Shown here: positions 1 through 9,470 of the stretch, piece by piece
Layout of the letters: every line of letters starts with the position of its first letter
Numbering within the stretch: position 1 is the stretch's first letter
DNA from: Dyadobacter linearis
GTDB taxonomy: Bacteria; Bacteroidota; Bacteroidia; Cytophagales; Spirosomataceae
DNA: 64,000 nucleotides
NCBI RefSeq assembly: GCF_907165045.1
Contig: NZ_CAJRAU010000005.1
Span: 248,001-312,000, forward strand
Reading direction: 5' to 3'
The notes under the pieces: generated by a model
Told to the model about the DNA's origin: nothing
Databases searched by the model: none
The model's input: only the letters and a program-made list of their open reading frames with translations
Translations under genes and position numbers: made by a program

Positions 1-1
1 T

Positions 2-1012
2 TTTGATGCATTCAAAAAAGCGATTGCGTTGAAAGATGTTGACGTAGTTATTCTTGCTACTCCTCCGGGTTTCAGACCTTTACACTTTGAGGAGGCTGTT
101 AAAAACGATAAGCATATTTTTATGGAAAAACCGGTAGCAACTGACGCTCCCGGAATTCGTAAAGTGCTTGAAGTAGCGGAAGAAGCGAAAAAGAAGAAAT
201 TGAACGTGGTAGTTGGTCTGCAAAGACACTATCAGGCTAATTATATCGAGGCGATCAAAAGGATCCACGACGGCGCGATTGGCGATGTAGTAGGCGGCCA
301 GGTATATTGGGTAGGAAGCAGCCCCTGGATGAAGGAGCGCAAGCCTAACCAAACTGAAATGGAGTACCAAATGAGAAACTGGTACTACTTCAATTGGTTG
401 TGCGGAGACCACATTTCTGAGCAGCACGTACACAATATCGACGTTGCAAACTGGGTGAAAAGAGCTTATCCAGTAGAAATTCAAGGAACCGGCGGTCGCC
501 AGGTTCGTACCGGCAAAGCTTATGGTGAGATTTACGATCACCATACTTTGGACCTTATTTATGCTGATGGAACTGTCATTTCAAGCCAGTGCCGCCAGTT
601 CGAAGGAACGTGGAACAGGGTTGATGAGGCATTTGTAGGAACAAAAGGCCGCATTGACAGCTTTGAAGGAAATAAGGCCGTTTTGAAAGATTACAAAGGA
701 GGCGTTATTTATCAACACGATGGTAAAGCTGACAAAAACCCTTACCAAGTAGAGCACGACGAACTATTCGCTGCTATCGCAAAAGGAGAATATAAATTTG
801 CTGATGCTGAAAACGGAGCGAAAAGTACGATGACTGCTATTATGGGACGTATGGCGACTTACTCCGGTAAAATGGTTACCTGGAAAGAAGCGCTTAACTC
901 CGACATTAATCTATTCCCGGACAAACTTGCATGGGATGCTATGCCGAAAATTGTTCCAGGCGCAGATGGTCTTTATCCGGTAGCAGTACCAGGAAAAAGC
1001 CAGGTTATCTGA
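2..1012 (+). CDS. Gfo/Idh/MocA family oxidoreductase (5' end outside window)
   Basis: The reading frame is open from base 2, so the gene starts upstream of the window and its N-terminal glycine-rich NAD(P)-binding motif is missing. What remains has the second half of the Rossmann domain (VILATPP, then the family's EKP motif at MEKPVATD) and the large alpha/beta C-terminal domain. The segment CGDHISEQHVHNIDVANW holds the conserved His/Asp residues of the sugar-binding face. Family members oxidise or reduce sugars and sugar derivatives with NAD(P); the substrate cannot be told from the sequence. A TTG in frame at 29 is internal and not the start. The gene ends just before a very strong hairpin at 1028-1070. 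Confidence 0.9.
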   Translation, partial: FDAFKKAIALKDVDVVILATPPGFRPLHFEEAVKNDKHIFMEKPVATDAPGIRKVLEVAEEAKKKKLNVVVGLQRHYQANYIEAIKRIHDGAIGDVVGGQVYWVGSSPWMKERKPNQTEMEYQMRNWYYFNWLCGDHISEQHVHNIDVANWVKRAYPVEIQGTGGRQVRTGKAYGEIYDHHTLDLIYADGTVISSQCRQFEGTWNRVDEAFVGTKGRIDSFEGNKAVLKDYKGGVIYQHDGKADKNPYQVEHDELFAAIAKGEYKFADAENGAKSTMTAIMGRMATYSGKMVTWKEALNSDINLFPDKLAWDAMPKIVPGADGLYPVAVPGKSQVI

Positions 1013-1027
1013 GAAAATAATTTTATT

Positions 1028-1070
1028 AAGAAACAAAAAATGGCTCCTCGCGAGCCATTTTTTGTTTCTT
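1028..1070 (+). terminator. Strong hairpin terminator after the oxidoreductase
   Basis: A perfect 19-bp inverted repeat (1028-1046 with 1052-1070) encloses a 5-nt loop. The GC core GGCTC/GAGCC is flanked by an A run on the left and a T run on the right, so it could stop transcription from either side. Confidence 0.85.
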
Positions 1071-1148
1071 AACTATTTAAATATCAAACCAATCTTTCTA
1101 TATTAGATAATAGATCCCCATGCTGGTTTTAATGTCGAACGAAACATA

Positions 1149-1349
1149 TTGCTGGTGAAGCTTAGTCTCACAAATGCCGGACTTATTTTGCTCGCCGGGA
1201 TGCTGGTTGTGTTAACCGGCGTGTTCTTACATTCTTCAAAGGCCGAAATGAGTAACCCCGTAATCCTTGGCGGACTTGCTATTGAATTTATCGGTACGAT
1301 CTGGCTGGTATTAAGTTTGAATCAGCGTCGCAAAAAGCACCGGTTATAA
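1149..1349 (+). CDS. Small two-helix membrane protein
   Basis: This is a 66-codon frame with two hydrophobic segments (about residues 8-27 and 38-58) and a very basic C-terminal tail (QRRKKHRL), as expected for a small inner-membrane protein with its C terminus in the cytoplasm. No ATG is available: upstream ATGs are out of frame and an in-frame TAG lies at 1104. The start is therefore TTG at 1149 or GTG at 1155. It sits between a strong terminator and the convergent aroC gene, with 4 bp between the two stop codons. I do not recognise a named family. The clean membrane topology supports a real gene, but the start is uncertain. Confidence 0.5.
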   Translation: MLVKLSLTNAGLILLAGMLVVLTGVFLHSSKAEMSNPVILGGLAIEFIGTIWLVLSLNQRRKKHRL

Positions 1350-1353
1350 CAGG

Positions 1354-2433
1354 CTATATCTTGCTCGATTTATTCCGGAGATAGAAATCGGCCAATACTA
1401 ATGCAGCCATTGCTTCTACAATTGGCACAGCTCTTGGCACAACGCACGGATCGTGCCTTCCCTTTCCCTGAACCACCACAATATTCCCGTCCTGATCCAA
1501 GCTTTCCTGATCCTGCATGATCGTCGCAACGGGCTTGAATGCGACATTGAAATAAATATCCTGACCATTTGAAATCCCACCCTGCACTCCGCCGGAATGA
1601 TTGGTACGGGTACGAACAGCACCGGTTTCATCGGTATAGAATGCATCATTATGCTCGGAGCCGAGCAAATTCACTCCTTCAAAGCCGCTACCATATTCAA
1701 ACCCTTTAACAGCATTGATACTTAGCATTGCCTTCCCTAATTCTGCATGCAGCTTGTCGAAAACCGGTTCTCCCAAACCAACCGGCGTACCGGTGATCAC
1801 ACAGCTCACAACCCCACCTACGGAGTCGCCAGATTTCCTGACGCTATCAATGTACTCGAACATTTGTTCGGCCATTTCAGGATCAGGGCAACGAACTGCA
1901 TTCTCTTCCGCTTTGCGCAGGTCCAACTCCTGGTAAGGTTTTCCCAATTTCATCCCGCCAACCTGCGACACATAACCGGTAATTTCAATACCGATTTTCC
2001 TGAGTAACAATTTAGCCACAGCACCGGCTGCAACCCGCGCCGCAGTTTCACGGGCGGAACTCCGGCCACCTCCGCGATAATCTCGCACGCCGTATTTTTC
2101 CTGGTACGTAAAATCGGCGTGTGACGGGCGGTATTGCGTTGCAATGTGAGAATAGTCCTTGCTGCGCTGATCTTCGTTTCTGATGATCAATGCAATGGGT
2201 GTACCGGTTGTTTTTCCTTCGAATACGCCCGACATCACTTCGTATTCATCAGCTTCTTTGCGCTGCGTGGTAATCCTCGATTGCCCTGGCTTGCGTCTTG
2301 TGAGCTCACTCTGAATGAAATCAGCGTCAAATTCGAGCCCGGCTGGGCAACCCTCAATTATAACTCCGATACCCACACCGTGCGATTCGCCGAAGGTCGA
2401 TATCTTAAAAATCTTTCCGTAAGTGCTTCCCAT
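1354..2433 (-). CDS. aroC: Chorismate synthase
   Basis: AroC catalyses the last shikimate-pathway step, converting 5-enolpyruvylshikimate-3-phosphate to chorismate with reduced FMN as catalyst, in the cytoplasm. The 359-aa length is normal. The family signatures are visible: FGESHG at residues 14-19, [15 protein letters not shown] at 121-135, and the C-terminal [13 protein letters not shown]. The gene starts 4 bp after the stop of the BatD-like gene and is probably co-transcribed with it, although the two functions are unrelated. No clear terminator lies before the convergent small gene. Confidence 0.97.
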   Translation of the reverse strand: MGSTYGKIFKISTFGESHGVGIGVIIEGCPAGLEFDADFIQSELTRRKPGQSRITTQRKEADEYEVMSGVFEGKTTGTPIALIIRNEDQRSKDYSHIATQYRPSHADFTYQEKYGVRDYRGGGRSSARETAARVAAGAVAKLLLRKIGIEITGYVSQVGGMKLGKPYQELDLRKAEENAVRCPDPEMAEQMFEYIDSVRKSGDSVGGVVSCVITGTPVGLGEPVFDKLHAELGKAMLSINAVKGFEYGSGFEGVNLLGSEHNDAFYTDETGAVRTRTNHSGGVQGGISNGQDIYFNVAFKPVATIMQDQESLDQDGNIVVVQGKGRHDPCVVPRAVPIVEAMAALVLADFYLRNKSSKI

Positions 2434-2437
2434 CAGT

Positions 2438-3841
2438 TTACTTTCTAAATACCCAGATCAGCGTGATCAACAATACAATCACAACTGCATTCGTAATTTC
2501 TCTTAATATCTTTTTGTAATCGAAACCTCTTTTACTACTGTCGAGGTTCTCGATATTATCGTACAGACCGGAAGATCCGGTTAATGACAAATTAGCAAGC
2601 TTATAATCTTCTCCTTTTACTTCCAGCGACTTTTCCGACCGCAAAGTGTCATATGCTGCCTTCTGCGAATTGAAAAATACCCACTGAAAATACCTTCCAA
2701 GCGGAAAAGTACCATCTTTCCGGGGCACAACAAAGTAGTCGAAAGTCTTTTCTCCCGTTACATTCTGGTAGCTTCGCTTGATAATCTGACTGACTTCCGG
2801 CGGATATATATCAAAATTCGAATTTCCCTGCACCGCCGGAGCTGGAATAGCCGCAATATTTCCGATTCCCTCGACCTTGAACATGTAGCGGATGCTTTCT
2901 CCGGGGTATACGAGTGTAGAGGAAAGCGTTTCTCTCAATGTATATTGCCCAACTGCTACCTGATCCCGCAGTGGATGTTCAGGTAGTTGCTTTACATTCA
3001 CGATCATCGCCTTGGAGCGGAAAGTCCTGACTACCTTTTTCTCAACATTCACTGCGGCCGAATTATCAGTTACCAACATATCCAGCTTGATACTGGGGAA
3101 CACTATATTCTCGGTCGTAATAGGAAATAGCCTGGCCTGGTACATGTTGTACTCGGTGTAGTTTTTCCCTTTTATCTTGATTTTTCTTTTAACAATTTCT
3201 TCAATTCCCACATTTTCCTCCCAACAATTCGCAGGACGTAAGGATTTCAGAATAGACTGAAGCTGGATATTAAATCTATAAAATTCCATTTCGACAGGCG
3301 CATTTTCTGCTATGTAAAGTGAAATGCGCAGTGCAAAACCCTCCCTGATAAATACAGTTTTCTTGTCAGTCAGAACAGAGAGAAATACTGCCTCGTTTAT
3401 AGATTGAAATTCGTTTCCCTGCGCCTCAGGTGACGCCTCTCTCTCAGTTATTGTAGCAGCTTCGCCAAGTGCAAAAACCGCCATGGTTTCCTCGGAGTGG
3501 AGACGGTACCCATTTACAGTGATTGTGAATTTAGGAATCAGATAGTTCCCGGGCTTTGATGCATAATATTCCTGCGTGATAGTCTGGATAACAACTTTCT
3601 TCCCGTCTACCGTACTTATTGAGCTGGTAGCAGATTTGCTGCGCTTTTCCAGGTCTTTTATCTCCGGAAACAAAACAGCAGGCCGGTTTTCTGCATCTCT
3701 TAAAACTACGGAAATCGTGAAAGGTTGGTCGATTGACAAATTTTTCGGACCAAGCTCAATTGTTGCAGACTCATTTAAACCCTGGCAAAGAGCGATACCA
3801 GAATAACACAAAAAAATATACAATAACGCATATAATTTCAT
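2438..3841 (-). CDS. BatD-like membrane-anchored protein
   Basis: The 467-aa protein has a signal peptide (residues 1-19, ending at ALCQ), a large extracytoplasmic part rich in beta strands, and one C-terminal membrane helix (about residues 449-464) followed by FRK. This layout, together with motifs such as [16 protein letters not shown], matches the BatD/oxygen-tolerance family. In Bacteroidota these proteins normally sit in bat operons with MoxR ATPases and VWA proteins. Here no batA, batB, batC or moxR is present, so this is an isolated paralogue next to aroC and its role is unclear. Confidence 0.75.
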   Translation of the reverse strand: MKLYALLYIFLCYSGIALCQGLNESATIELGPKNLSIDQPFTISVVLRDAENRPAVLFPEIKDLEKRSKSATSSISTVDGKKVVIQTITQEYYASKPGNYLIPKFTITVNGYRLHSEETMAVFALGEAATITEREASPEAQGNEFQSINEAVFLSVLTDKKTVFIREGFALRISLYIAENAPVEMEFYRFNIQLQSILKSLRPANCWEENVGIEEIVKRKIKIKGKNYTEYNMYQARLFPITTENIVFPSIKLDMLVTDNSAAVNVEKKVVRTFRSKAMIVNVKQLPEHPLRDQVAVGQYTLRETLSSTLVYPGESIRYMFKVEGIGNIAAIPAPAVQGNSNFDIYPPEVSQIIKRSYQNVTGEKTFDYFVVPRKDGTFPLGRYFQWVFFNSQKAAYDTLRSEKSLEVKGEDYKLANLSLTGSSGLYDNIENLDSSKRGFDYKKILREITNAVVIVLLITLIWVFRK

Positions 3842-3922
3842 TAATATAATTCGTTATCTTTAATAGCAATTGCTACGTCCGGTCATTGATTGACCTTCCC
3901 TAAACCAAAATTACGTAATGAT

Positions 3923-4126
3923 ATGGCCTCGATGCTTGAATACATAAAAATTATTCTGCAAAAAGTTAGCTTCGATCGAAGACTCTTTGAAAAAGAATTG
4001 AGAAAGGCGATTCGGATGTTAATGCCATTTGAGGTAAAACGTTTGAAACAGTGGTGCTACGATAACTATGCAACAATGCATTTACCAGTTCTCAATACTT
4101 GTTTTTCACGAGTAGCTCCTATATAG
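3923..4126 (+). CDS. Small basic protein of about 67 aa, function unknown
   Basis: The likely start is ATG at 3923; the frame runs back to a TTG at 3890, but the segment before the ATG looks non-coding. The protein is basic and mostly helical (FDRRLFEKELRKAIRMLMP, then LKQWCYDNY). The pattern FEKEL-KA-L-P-L-WC resembles small conserved proteins I have seen in Cytophagales, but I cannot name the family. A hairpin with a T run follows at 4171-4209, which supports an independent transcription unit. Confidence 0.6.
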   Translation: MASMLEYIKIILQKVSFDRRLFEKELRKAIRMLMPFEVKRLKQWCYDNYATMHLPVLNTCFSRVAPI

Positions 4127-4170
4127 GACAACTGATTGTTATTTGTTTATTAATCAAGCTAATATTTACT

Positions 4171-4209
4171 CTCCTCATTAACGAAAGTTGGTGAGGAGTT
4201 TTCTTTTCT
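4171..4209 (+). terminator. Terminator of the 67-aa gene
   Basis: A 7-bp stem, CTCCTCA (4171-4177) with TGAGGAG (4192-4198), is followed by TTTTCTTTTCT. It lies 45 bp after the stop codon. Confidence 0.7.
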
Positions 4210-4249
4210 GAGGTATCAAATTGGTAGACTCAGCATTGTTATAAAAAAC

Positions 4250-4280
4250 AATAGCCGCCCGGAAAATCCAGGCGGCTATT
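4250..4280 (-). terminator. Terminator of the exbB-tonB-TPR operon
   Basis: A 10-bp perfect stem, AATAGCCGCC (4250-4259) with GGCGGCTATT (4271-4280), lies 17 bp downstream of the TPR gene stop. On the minus strand it is followed by a T run (complement of 4242-4248). Confidence 0.85.
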
Positions 4281-4297
4281 ATTTCTATATTGAATTA

Positions 4298-6061
4298 TTA
4301 CTTCTTCTTAGGTGCTGGCGCTTTCGCTTTTCCGGTAGTAGCTGCTGGCTGAGCCGCCGGCGTTGCTACCGCAAGGCCTAACGCTTCTTTCGCCGCAACG
4401 TTATCGGGGTCTACCGCGAGAAGCTTCTCCCAGTAAGTCTTGGCCTTCGCCGGATCATTTAACGTAGTCTGGCTGTAAAATGCCAGGTAGCTGTATGCAA
4501 GCTTCAAATAAGACTTGAATTTCGAAGGATCTGGATCCTTTTCAACAAGCTCAGTCAACTTTTGATAGTAAGGAGCAGAAATACCCTTATCTACGTTTTC
4601 TTGTCTGTCATAAGCGTTATACAATGAACTCGCTCTCCAATAGTAACCGTAAGGCCAATCTGGCAGTTTCTGCGTCACTGTTGCAAATATTGAATCCGCT
4701 TTCAGATACAGGCTCCTTTTGTCCATCGCGATTTTCGCACTGTCAGCAAAGTTAGAATCTGCTGCGGTTGGTACGATGAAGCTGGAAGCATATTGGAAGT
4801 TTGAAAGACCATTGTAATAATAATCATTCGCGCTTGCCTTCGCAGTATCTAAGGCTATCCCTTTTGCAAATGCAGTAGCTGCATTAGGGAAATCCTTAGC
4901 GGCAAAGTAAAGTGCTCCTACTTCCTTGTATGTTGTTGCAGCCTCAGCTTTGCTTGTATCCATATCAGCACCTTTCAGCATGTAAAGCACACCAGTTGAA
5001 TCATAACCTTTTTCTCCACCTGCTTTCTGATTGTAAGCGCGACCAAGATATTTGTAGTCATCTCCAATTAACTTGTCAGGAGCAACTTTCATAAACTCGT
5101 TCAAGTTTTCAATCGCTTTGTCTGGATCATTTTGTTTGAAATATGACCAGCCATACATACGCAATGTGATCGGGTTATTGATCTTTCCTTTGATCTCATC
5201 AAGTAGCTGCAATGATTTTGTATAATCGTCAGCAGTAAATGCAAACTGAGCTGCACGCAATTTCATTTCAGGATCAGTAGTTCCGCTTTTCTGAATAAAC
5301 AGATCGAAGTTTTCAGCAGCTTGCTTGTATTTCTGAGCAAAGAAATAAAGCTCAGCTAAATCTTTGTAAGCAGGTGCAAAATTCGGGTCAGCCTCAATTG
5401 CTTTTTTATAATTTTCAAGAGCCAGGTTATAGTTCTTTCCACGAAGATAAATCTGACCAATGCGATTATGAGCTACTGCATAATTTGGTTTTGCTGTCAA
5501 CGCATATTCATAAGCAGTTACAGCATTTCCACCCTCATTACGAAGCATTAAAGCATCACCTTTTGCGATATAAGCGTCAGCCAGATTTTTGTCTCTTTTT
5601 ACAGCTTCATCCAAAAGTCTGATCGCTTCGGCAGGATCGTTGTTCTTCTCGAACAGCGTGTAAGCTTCACCTATACGATAAAGAACTTCCGCATCTTTCT
5701 TTTTCTTCTTTTCAGCTTCGTCAAATAGCTCTTTTGCTTTCGCTCTGTCGCCTTTGCCCAGCGCTACTGCACCCTGACCTACTTTATTCAGATACGATTT
5801 ATCATCTACCTGCAAACCTTTATCAAACGCAACTTGCGCTGAATCCAACTGGTTGGTTTTAAGATAATAATAACCAAGATAAAACTGGTTATCACCAGAC
5901 GGTGTGCCTTGAGCAAGCTTTTTAAACAATGCGCCTGCTTCATTGTAACGTTCTCCGTGTATCAATGCTAAGCCATCCTGAACCGTTTGCGCCTTCAAAT
6001 TCACAAACGCGAATAATCCAAATACCAGTGCAACTAATTTCAATCTCATGTTTCTGTTCAT
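4298..6061 (-). CDS. Periplasmic tetratricopeptide repeat protein
   Basis: The 587-aa protein begins with a signal peptide (about residues 1-25, ending at NLKAQ) and then consists of TPR helical pairs over most of its length, for example NRIGQIYLRGKNYNLALENY and LAELYFFAQKYKQAAENF. It ends in an Ala/Pro/Lys-rich tail (KAKAPAPKKK). TPR arrays are protein-docking scaffolds. It is the last gene of the exbB-exbD-exbD-tonB-PstS-like operon, which suggests a periplasmic partner of that energised machinery (inference from context). A 76-bp gap separates it from the PstS-like gene. Confidence 0.88.
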   Translation of the reverse strand: MNRNMRLKLVALVFGLFAFVNLKAQTVQDGLALIHGERYNEAGALFKKLAQGTPSGDNQFYLGYYYLKTNQLDSAQVAFDKGLQVDDKSYLNKVGQGAVALGKGDRAKAKELFDEAEKKKKKDAEVLYRIGEAYTLFEKNNDPAEAIRLLDEAVKRDKNLADAYIAKGDALMLRNEGGNAVTAYEYALTAKPNYAVAHNRIGQIYLRGKNYNLALENYKKAIEADPNFAPAYKDLAELYFFAQKYKQAAENFDLFIQKSGTTDPEMKLRAAQFAFTADDYTKSLQLLDEIKGKINNPITLRMYGWSYFKQNDPDKAIENLNEFMKVAPDKLIGDDYKYLGRAYNQKAGGEKGYDSTGVLYMLKGADMDTSKAEAATTYKEVGALYFAAKDFPNAATAFAKGIALDTAKASANDYYYNGLSNFQYASSFIVPTAADSNFADSAKIAMDKRSLYLKADSIFATVTQKLPDWPYGYYWRASSLYNAYDRQENVDKGISAPYYQKLTELVEKDPDPSKFKSYLKLAYSYLAFYSQTTLNDPAKAKTYWEKLLAVDPDNVAAKEALGLAVATPAAQPAATTGKAKAPAPKKK

Positions 6062-6137
6062 TTTTTACCCGGTTAAAATAGTGATAAAAAATTTGGCTTT
6101 TTCAATAACAAATCCAAATCTATTACAATTGTTTACT

Positions 6138-7094
6138 CTAAAAGTTCTTGCCAGTAGTGATTTCCAACTCTCTGGGATAAGGTATTGTCGGCAATAATCC
6201 CATTTTCTGAATAATCAAACCGCCCACGTCCCGCGCAATATAAGTCATCAGCCCACCACCTAATCCTGAATATCCCTCCCTGCTAATTATATATAAATCT
6301 CTGAACAAAGGATACCTTTTAAACTCTAATCCGCTCTGAAATGGCTGTATATAGTCCGATAGCGAATCTGGGTTTACTTTCTTGGCAACTCCCATTACAT
6401 GAATTCCCTTTGATAGTTCCTCGGATGCGAGCGAATGACCGTCGCTTATCCAGTTAACCCCGATAAATCCAAGATGCAACGGATCTTTTCGCACATCCTC
6501 AATTACCTTTTCATTGGAACCTGCTGAAATTATCCTCAGTTTGCTAATATCCCTCACCTTAAACTTTTCAAGAATGTAGTTCAGGTTACTTGCATTTGCA
6601 TTGTCGAATACCAGCGTGATAAGTCCCTTTTGATTTCCACCTTTTAGTTGGGACCAATCCTTAATCCTTCCTTCCATAATGGCCTGGATTTCGGACATCG
6701 TAATCAGACTGTCAGCGTTTCCCTTACTTATGACCAGCGCAAGTCCGTCTGTGGCAATATGCTGATACTTCTGACTTCCTTTTTGTCTTTTGATTATTTC
6801 CAACTCCTTCTCATTGAGCTGCCTGGTCGCGAAAATAATGCGGGCGCTGTCGTTGAGAAGTTGTCTGATTGCCTCCTGCTCAGGTTTGTAATCAATTTCA
6901 AAATGCGTATTTGGATAAATTCCCTCGTAAGCATTCGTGAGTGCGCTAACCAAAGGTTTGAAGGATTCGTCGGAAGCTATGGTAATAGTACCTTGTCTGG
7001 GATTGTCCAGACTCTCATTGCCAGAACTGCATTTCGTAAGTGCAAATACACCTATTAAGCCACACGCAAACAGTCCTATTACCCTTAATTTCAT
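6138..7094 (-). CDS. PstS-like substrate-binding lipoprotein
   Basis: The preferred start is the ATG at 7094, which overlaps the upstream stop as ATGA; it gives 318 aa with a lipoprotein signal (LFACGLIGVFALTKC, lipobox Cys near residue 22). The mature part has the fold of PstS-type periplasmic binding proteins: TITIASDESFKPLVSAL, RIIFATRQLNEKE, and GLALVISKGNADS followed by IQAIMEGRIKDW. No phosphate permease genes (pstCAB) are near. The gene sits in the TonB/ExbBD operon, so the protein may present a ligand to, or be part of, that system rather than to an ABC transporter (inference). Confidence 0.85.
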   Translation of the reverse strand: MKLRVIGLFACGLIGVFALTKCSSGNESLDNPRQGTITIASDESFKPLVSALTNAYEGIYPNTHFEIDYKPEQEAIRQLLNDSARIIFATRQLNEKELEIIKRQKGSQKYQHIATDGLALVISKGNADSLITMSEIQAIMEGRIKDWSQLKGGNQKGLITLVFDNANASNLNYILEKFKVRDISKLRIISAGSNEKVIEDVRKDPLHLGFIGVNWISDGHSLASEELSKGIHVMGVAKKVNPDSLSDYIQPFQSGLEFKRYPLFRDLYIISREGYSGLGGGLMTYIARDVGGLIIQKMGLLPTIPYPRELEITTGKNF

Positions 7095-7312
7095 AGATCT
7101 TCCTGATTTCTGCGTCTCCAAACCCTATATCCTCTGTAAGCTCCGTACAAAATAAGTATGCCAGCAAACGCATACCTTTCAACACTTCCGATAGGTAACA
7201 ACCTAAAAGACAAAGAGGAGAGGATCAAAAAGACCCCTCCTCCTATGTATGTCACAGCCATTACCACAGAGGTTAGATCACTGATCTTCTCATGCAATGG
7301 TTTCTCCTTCAT
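7091..7312 (-). CDS. Small two-helix membrane protein in the TonB operon
   Basis: The 73-aa protein has two membrane segments (about residues 17-36 and 47-60) and a strongly basic C terminus (YRGYRVWRRRNQEDL). It starts 3 bp after the tonB stop and overlaps the PstS-like gene by four bases (ATGA), so it is translationally coupled within the operon. No named family is recognised. The tight packing makes it a credible real gene and a possible accessory subunit. Confidence 0.75.
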   Translation of the reverse strand: MKEKPLHEKISDLTSVVMAVTYIGGGVFLILSSLSFRLLPIGSVERYAFAGILILYGAYRGYRVWRRRNQEDL

Positions 7313-7315
7313 GAG

Positions 7316-8140
7316 TTACTCCAGTTGGAAATTGATCGGCAGGTTGTACTTTACACGAACTGCACGTCCTGATTGCTTTCCTGGCTTCCACTTCGGCATT
7401 GCTTTCACAACGCGGATAGCTTCTTCATCGCAACCAAAACCAAGTCCTTTCAACACTGACACATCCTGGATACTTCCATCCGTATTAACTACGAATGACA
7501 TAAAAACCCTTCCGGAAACGTTAGCACGAGAAGCTGCACTAGGATACTTAATATTTTTGCTTAAGTATTTATACATTTCTGTTGTACCACCTGGAAATTC
7601 TGGTTGCTGCTCAACCACTGTAAATACCTTTTCTGGTTCAGGTGCCGCTTCAACAACGGTTCCTTTACTTGGAGCTGCAACAGCTTCCGGCGCTACAATG
7701 ATCTCGTTTGCATTAGGATCACCTTCGATTGTTTTGTCCGCAACAACAGCTTCCTTAATCTCTTCAACTGTTGGAGGTGGAACTTCCTCAGGTACTTCCT
7801 CATCCTTTTTAACTTCCGGAGGCAAGAACTTCACTGTGTTCACCTTAGGCTGCTCAACTGGCGGCGGTGGTGGCGGTGGCGGTTCTGCCGGGTCAATTGG
7901 CGGCGGTGGTATTTTCATTAAATCCACTTCAACCATCACTTCCTCTACCTCCTCACCCGCTGTCAATTTGTTTATGATTGACGGCGTAAACATTGCAAGA
8001 ATAAAGAGTACAGCTCCGATTAGAGTAGCCTTCGTAACATCTGCACGATAGCCTTTACGAAGTTCAAATGCACCGTACGCCTTATTACGATCAGCAAACA
8101 CTATATCATCAAGTGTTGCATTCGGGCCTAGTTCTGCCAT
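7316..8140 (-). CDS. tonB: Energy transducer TonB
   Basis: TonB carries proton-motive energy from the ExbB/ExbD motor to outer-membrane receptors. The protein (274 aa from the ATG at 8140) has a cytoplasmic N terminus with the Bacteroidota-typical motif VFADRNKAYGAFELRKGY, one membrane helix (TLIGAVLFILAMFTPSI), a proline-rich stretch with runs of up to nine prolines, and a C-terminal TonB domain (GRVFMSFVVNTDGSIQDV, then MPKWKPGKQSGRAVRVKY). The frame extends 17 codons further upstream, but that stretch overlaps the exbD stop and is not family-like. Confidence 0.95.
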   Translation of the reverse strand: MAELGPNATLDDIVFADRNKAYGAFELRKGYRADVTKATLIGAVLFILAMFTPSIINKLTAGEEVEEVMVEVDLMKIPPPPIDPAEPPPPPPPPVEQPKVNTVKFLPPEVKKDEEVPEEVPPPTVEEIKEAVVADKTIEGDPNANEIIVAPEAVAAPSKGTVVEAAPEPEKVFTVVEQQPEFPGGTTEMYKYLSKNIKYPSAASRANVSGRVFMSFVVNTDGSIQDVSVLKGLGFGCDEEAIRVVKAMPKWKPGKQSGRAVRVKYNLPINFQLE

Positions 8141-8171
8141 GGCGCGTATTGATTGATAGTTAGTTAAATAA

Positions 8172-8753
8172 TTATTGATCTGCTGGAACAATCTTGTCGC
8201 CCAATAGCTTCTTTTCCGAATCCGTCAAAGACTCTACTAACGCATACCTTTTTGATTTCGTAATCGCCATTTCGTCCAATACATCAACCATGTTCTTGTA
8301 AGTTGAAACCGGAGTCGGCTTGATCACGACCACAAATGGATCGTTCCCTTTTTCATCTTTTGGATTCGCTGCATTGATGCGTTTCTGTGAGGCAAAAATC
8401 ACGCTTCTCAAATCAAATCCGTAACGGACAGTTTTCAAAGATGCTTCTGCTTTATCATCATCAGCTGCTACTCCGTCGAGATAGTAAACATCATCATTAC
8501 TACCCATAAACAGGGTCAATACTTTTGATGCTTTTAAAGGTTCGGTTTTTTCCTGATCTTCCTTATCAGTCTTATCCGGCACAGCCAGCGACATGGAAGT
8601 AGGTTTCGACATGGTCGTTGCTAGCATAAAGAATGTAATTAGCAAAAATCCCAAATCTACCATTGGTGTCATATCCACACGGGTGGACATCTTTTTACCC
8701 CGAACCTTACCGTCGCCTTTGCCACCACCACCCGATTCTTCAATTGCTGCCAT
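8172..8753 (-). CDS. exbD: Biopolymer transport protein ExbD/TolR (second copy)
   Basis: The 193-aa protein has a basic glycine-rich N terminus, the conserved segment VDMTPMVDLGFLLITFFML with the membrane aspartate that carries protons, and a periplasmic domain. ExbD forms the proton channel with ExbB. It lies 38 bp downstream of another exbD; paired exbD genes are common in Bacteroidota. The two copies differ clearly in their periplasmic parts. Confidence 0.95.
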   Translation of the reverse strand: MAAIEESGGGGKGDGKVRGKKMSTRVDMTPMVDLGFLLITFFMLATTMSKPTSMSLAVPDKTDKEDQEKTEPLKASKVLTLFMGSNDDVYYLDGVAADDDKAEASLKTVRYGFDLRSVIFASQKRINAANPKDEKGNDPFVVVIKPTPVSTYKNMVDVLDEMAITKSKRYALVESLTDSEKKLLGDKIVPADQ

Positions 8754-8791
8754 TTCTTGCTTTAATTAAAAATGATTACTAATAACAACCC

Positions 8792-9406
8792 TTAATCGTT
8801 GGTGTAGCCGGCAGGCGCCTGCTCACTACCTGTGATCAGGTTAAACTTGTTAATGTTCTGAGATTGCAAATTTGACAATACATCCTTGAAAACAGGGAAT
8901 TTTGACAAATTATCTCCTTTCAGAGCAATACGAAGCTGGCTGTTAGCTTTACGAGCTGCATAAACCCAGTCAGCAAGTTCGCTGGCACCAGTCGAGTCCA
9001 CCGGAATACCCGGTTGTTTCACATTAGGCATTTGCTCTTTTGACATGTTCAGCCAAGGCTTCAACTGATTCAAAGGAAATCCAAAGCTGCTCTGTAATGC
9101 AAACTTAGCTTTCTCTGTTTCAGTGAATGTAATGCCTTTGGATTGACCAATATTTTCAAGCATTGCCGCACGAACAGGTTTCGCATCCACTCCGAAGAAC
9201 ACTTTGCCCGCTTTGTCGATACTAATGACCATGATATCATCATCTGGAACCTTGATTTGCGAAATCGAAGATGGAGTAGTAATCTCAGCATCATTCGACT
9301 TAAAAGTCGCGGTCATAATGAAGAAGGTCAATAGTAAGAACGCCACGTCAGTCATCGCCGTCATATCCGTATGCGGGGCGTGCTTCTTAGGTCTTACCTT
9401 TGCCAT
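8792..9406 (-). CDS. exbD: Biopolymer transport protein ExbD/TolR (first copy)
   Basis: The 204-aa protein has the ExbD signature TDMTAMTDVAFLLLTFFIM near the N terminus, including the channel Asp, and a periplasmic domain ending in QSQNINKFNLITGSEQ. It lies 64 bp downstream of exbB and just upstream of the second exbD, so the motor may be a mixed ExbB-ExbD-ExbD' complex (inference). Confidence 0.95.
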   Translation of the reverse strand: MAKVRPKKHAPHTDMTAMTDVAFLLLTFFIMTATFKSNDAEITTPSSISQIKVPDDDIMVISIDKAGKVFFGVDAKPVRAAMLENIGQSKGITFTETEKAKFALQSSFGFPLNQLKPWLNMSKEQMPNVKQPGIPVDSTGASELADWVYAARKANSQLRIALKGDNLSKFPVFKDVLSNLQSQNINKFNLITGSEQAPAGYTND

Positions 9407-9470
9407 ATATCAAATATATAAGTTTTTTTTATATTAACGAAACTTCACTATTAAATAGTTCAAGGAACTA

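Noticed and set aside
7158-8051. 297-codon plus-strand frame opposite tonB
   Set aside because: Its poly-Gly/Ser stretches are the complement of the TonB proline runs; tonB on the other strand is clearly the gene.
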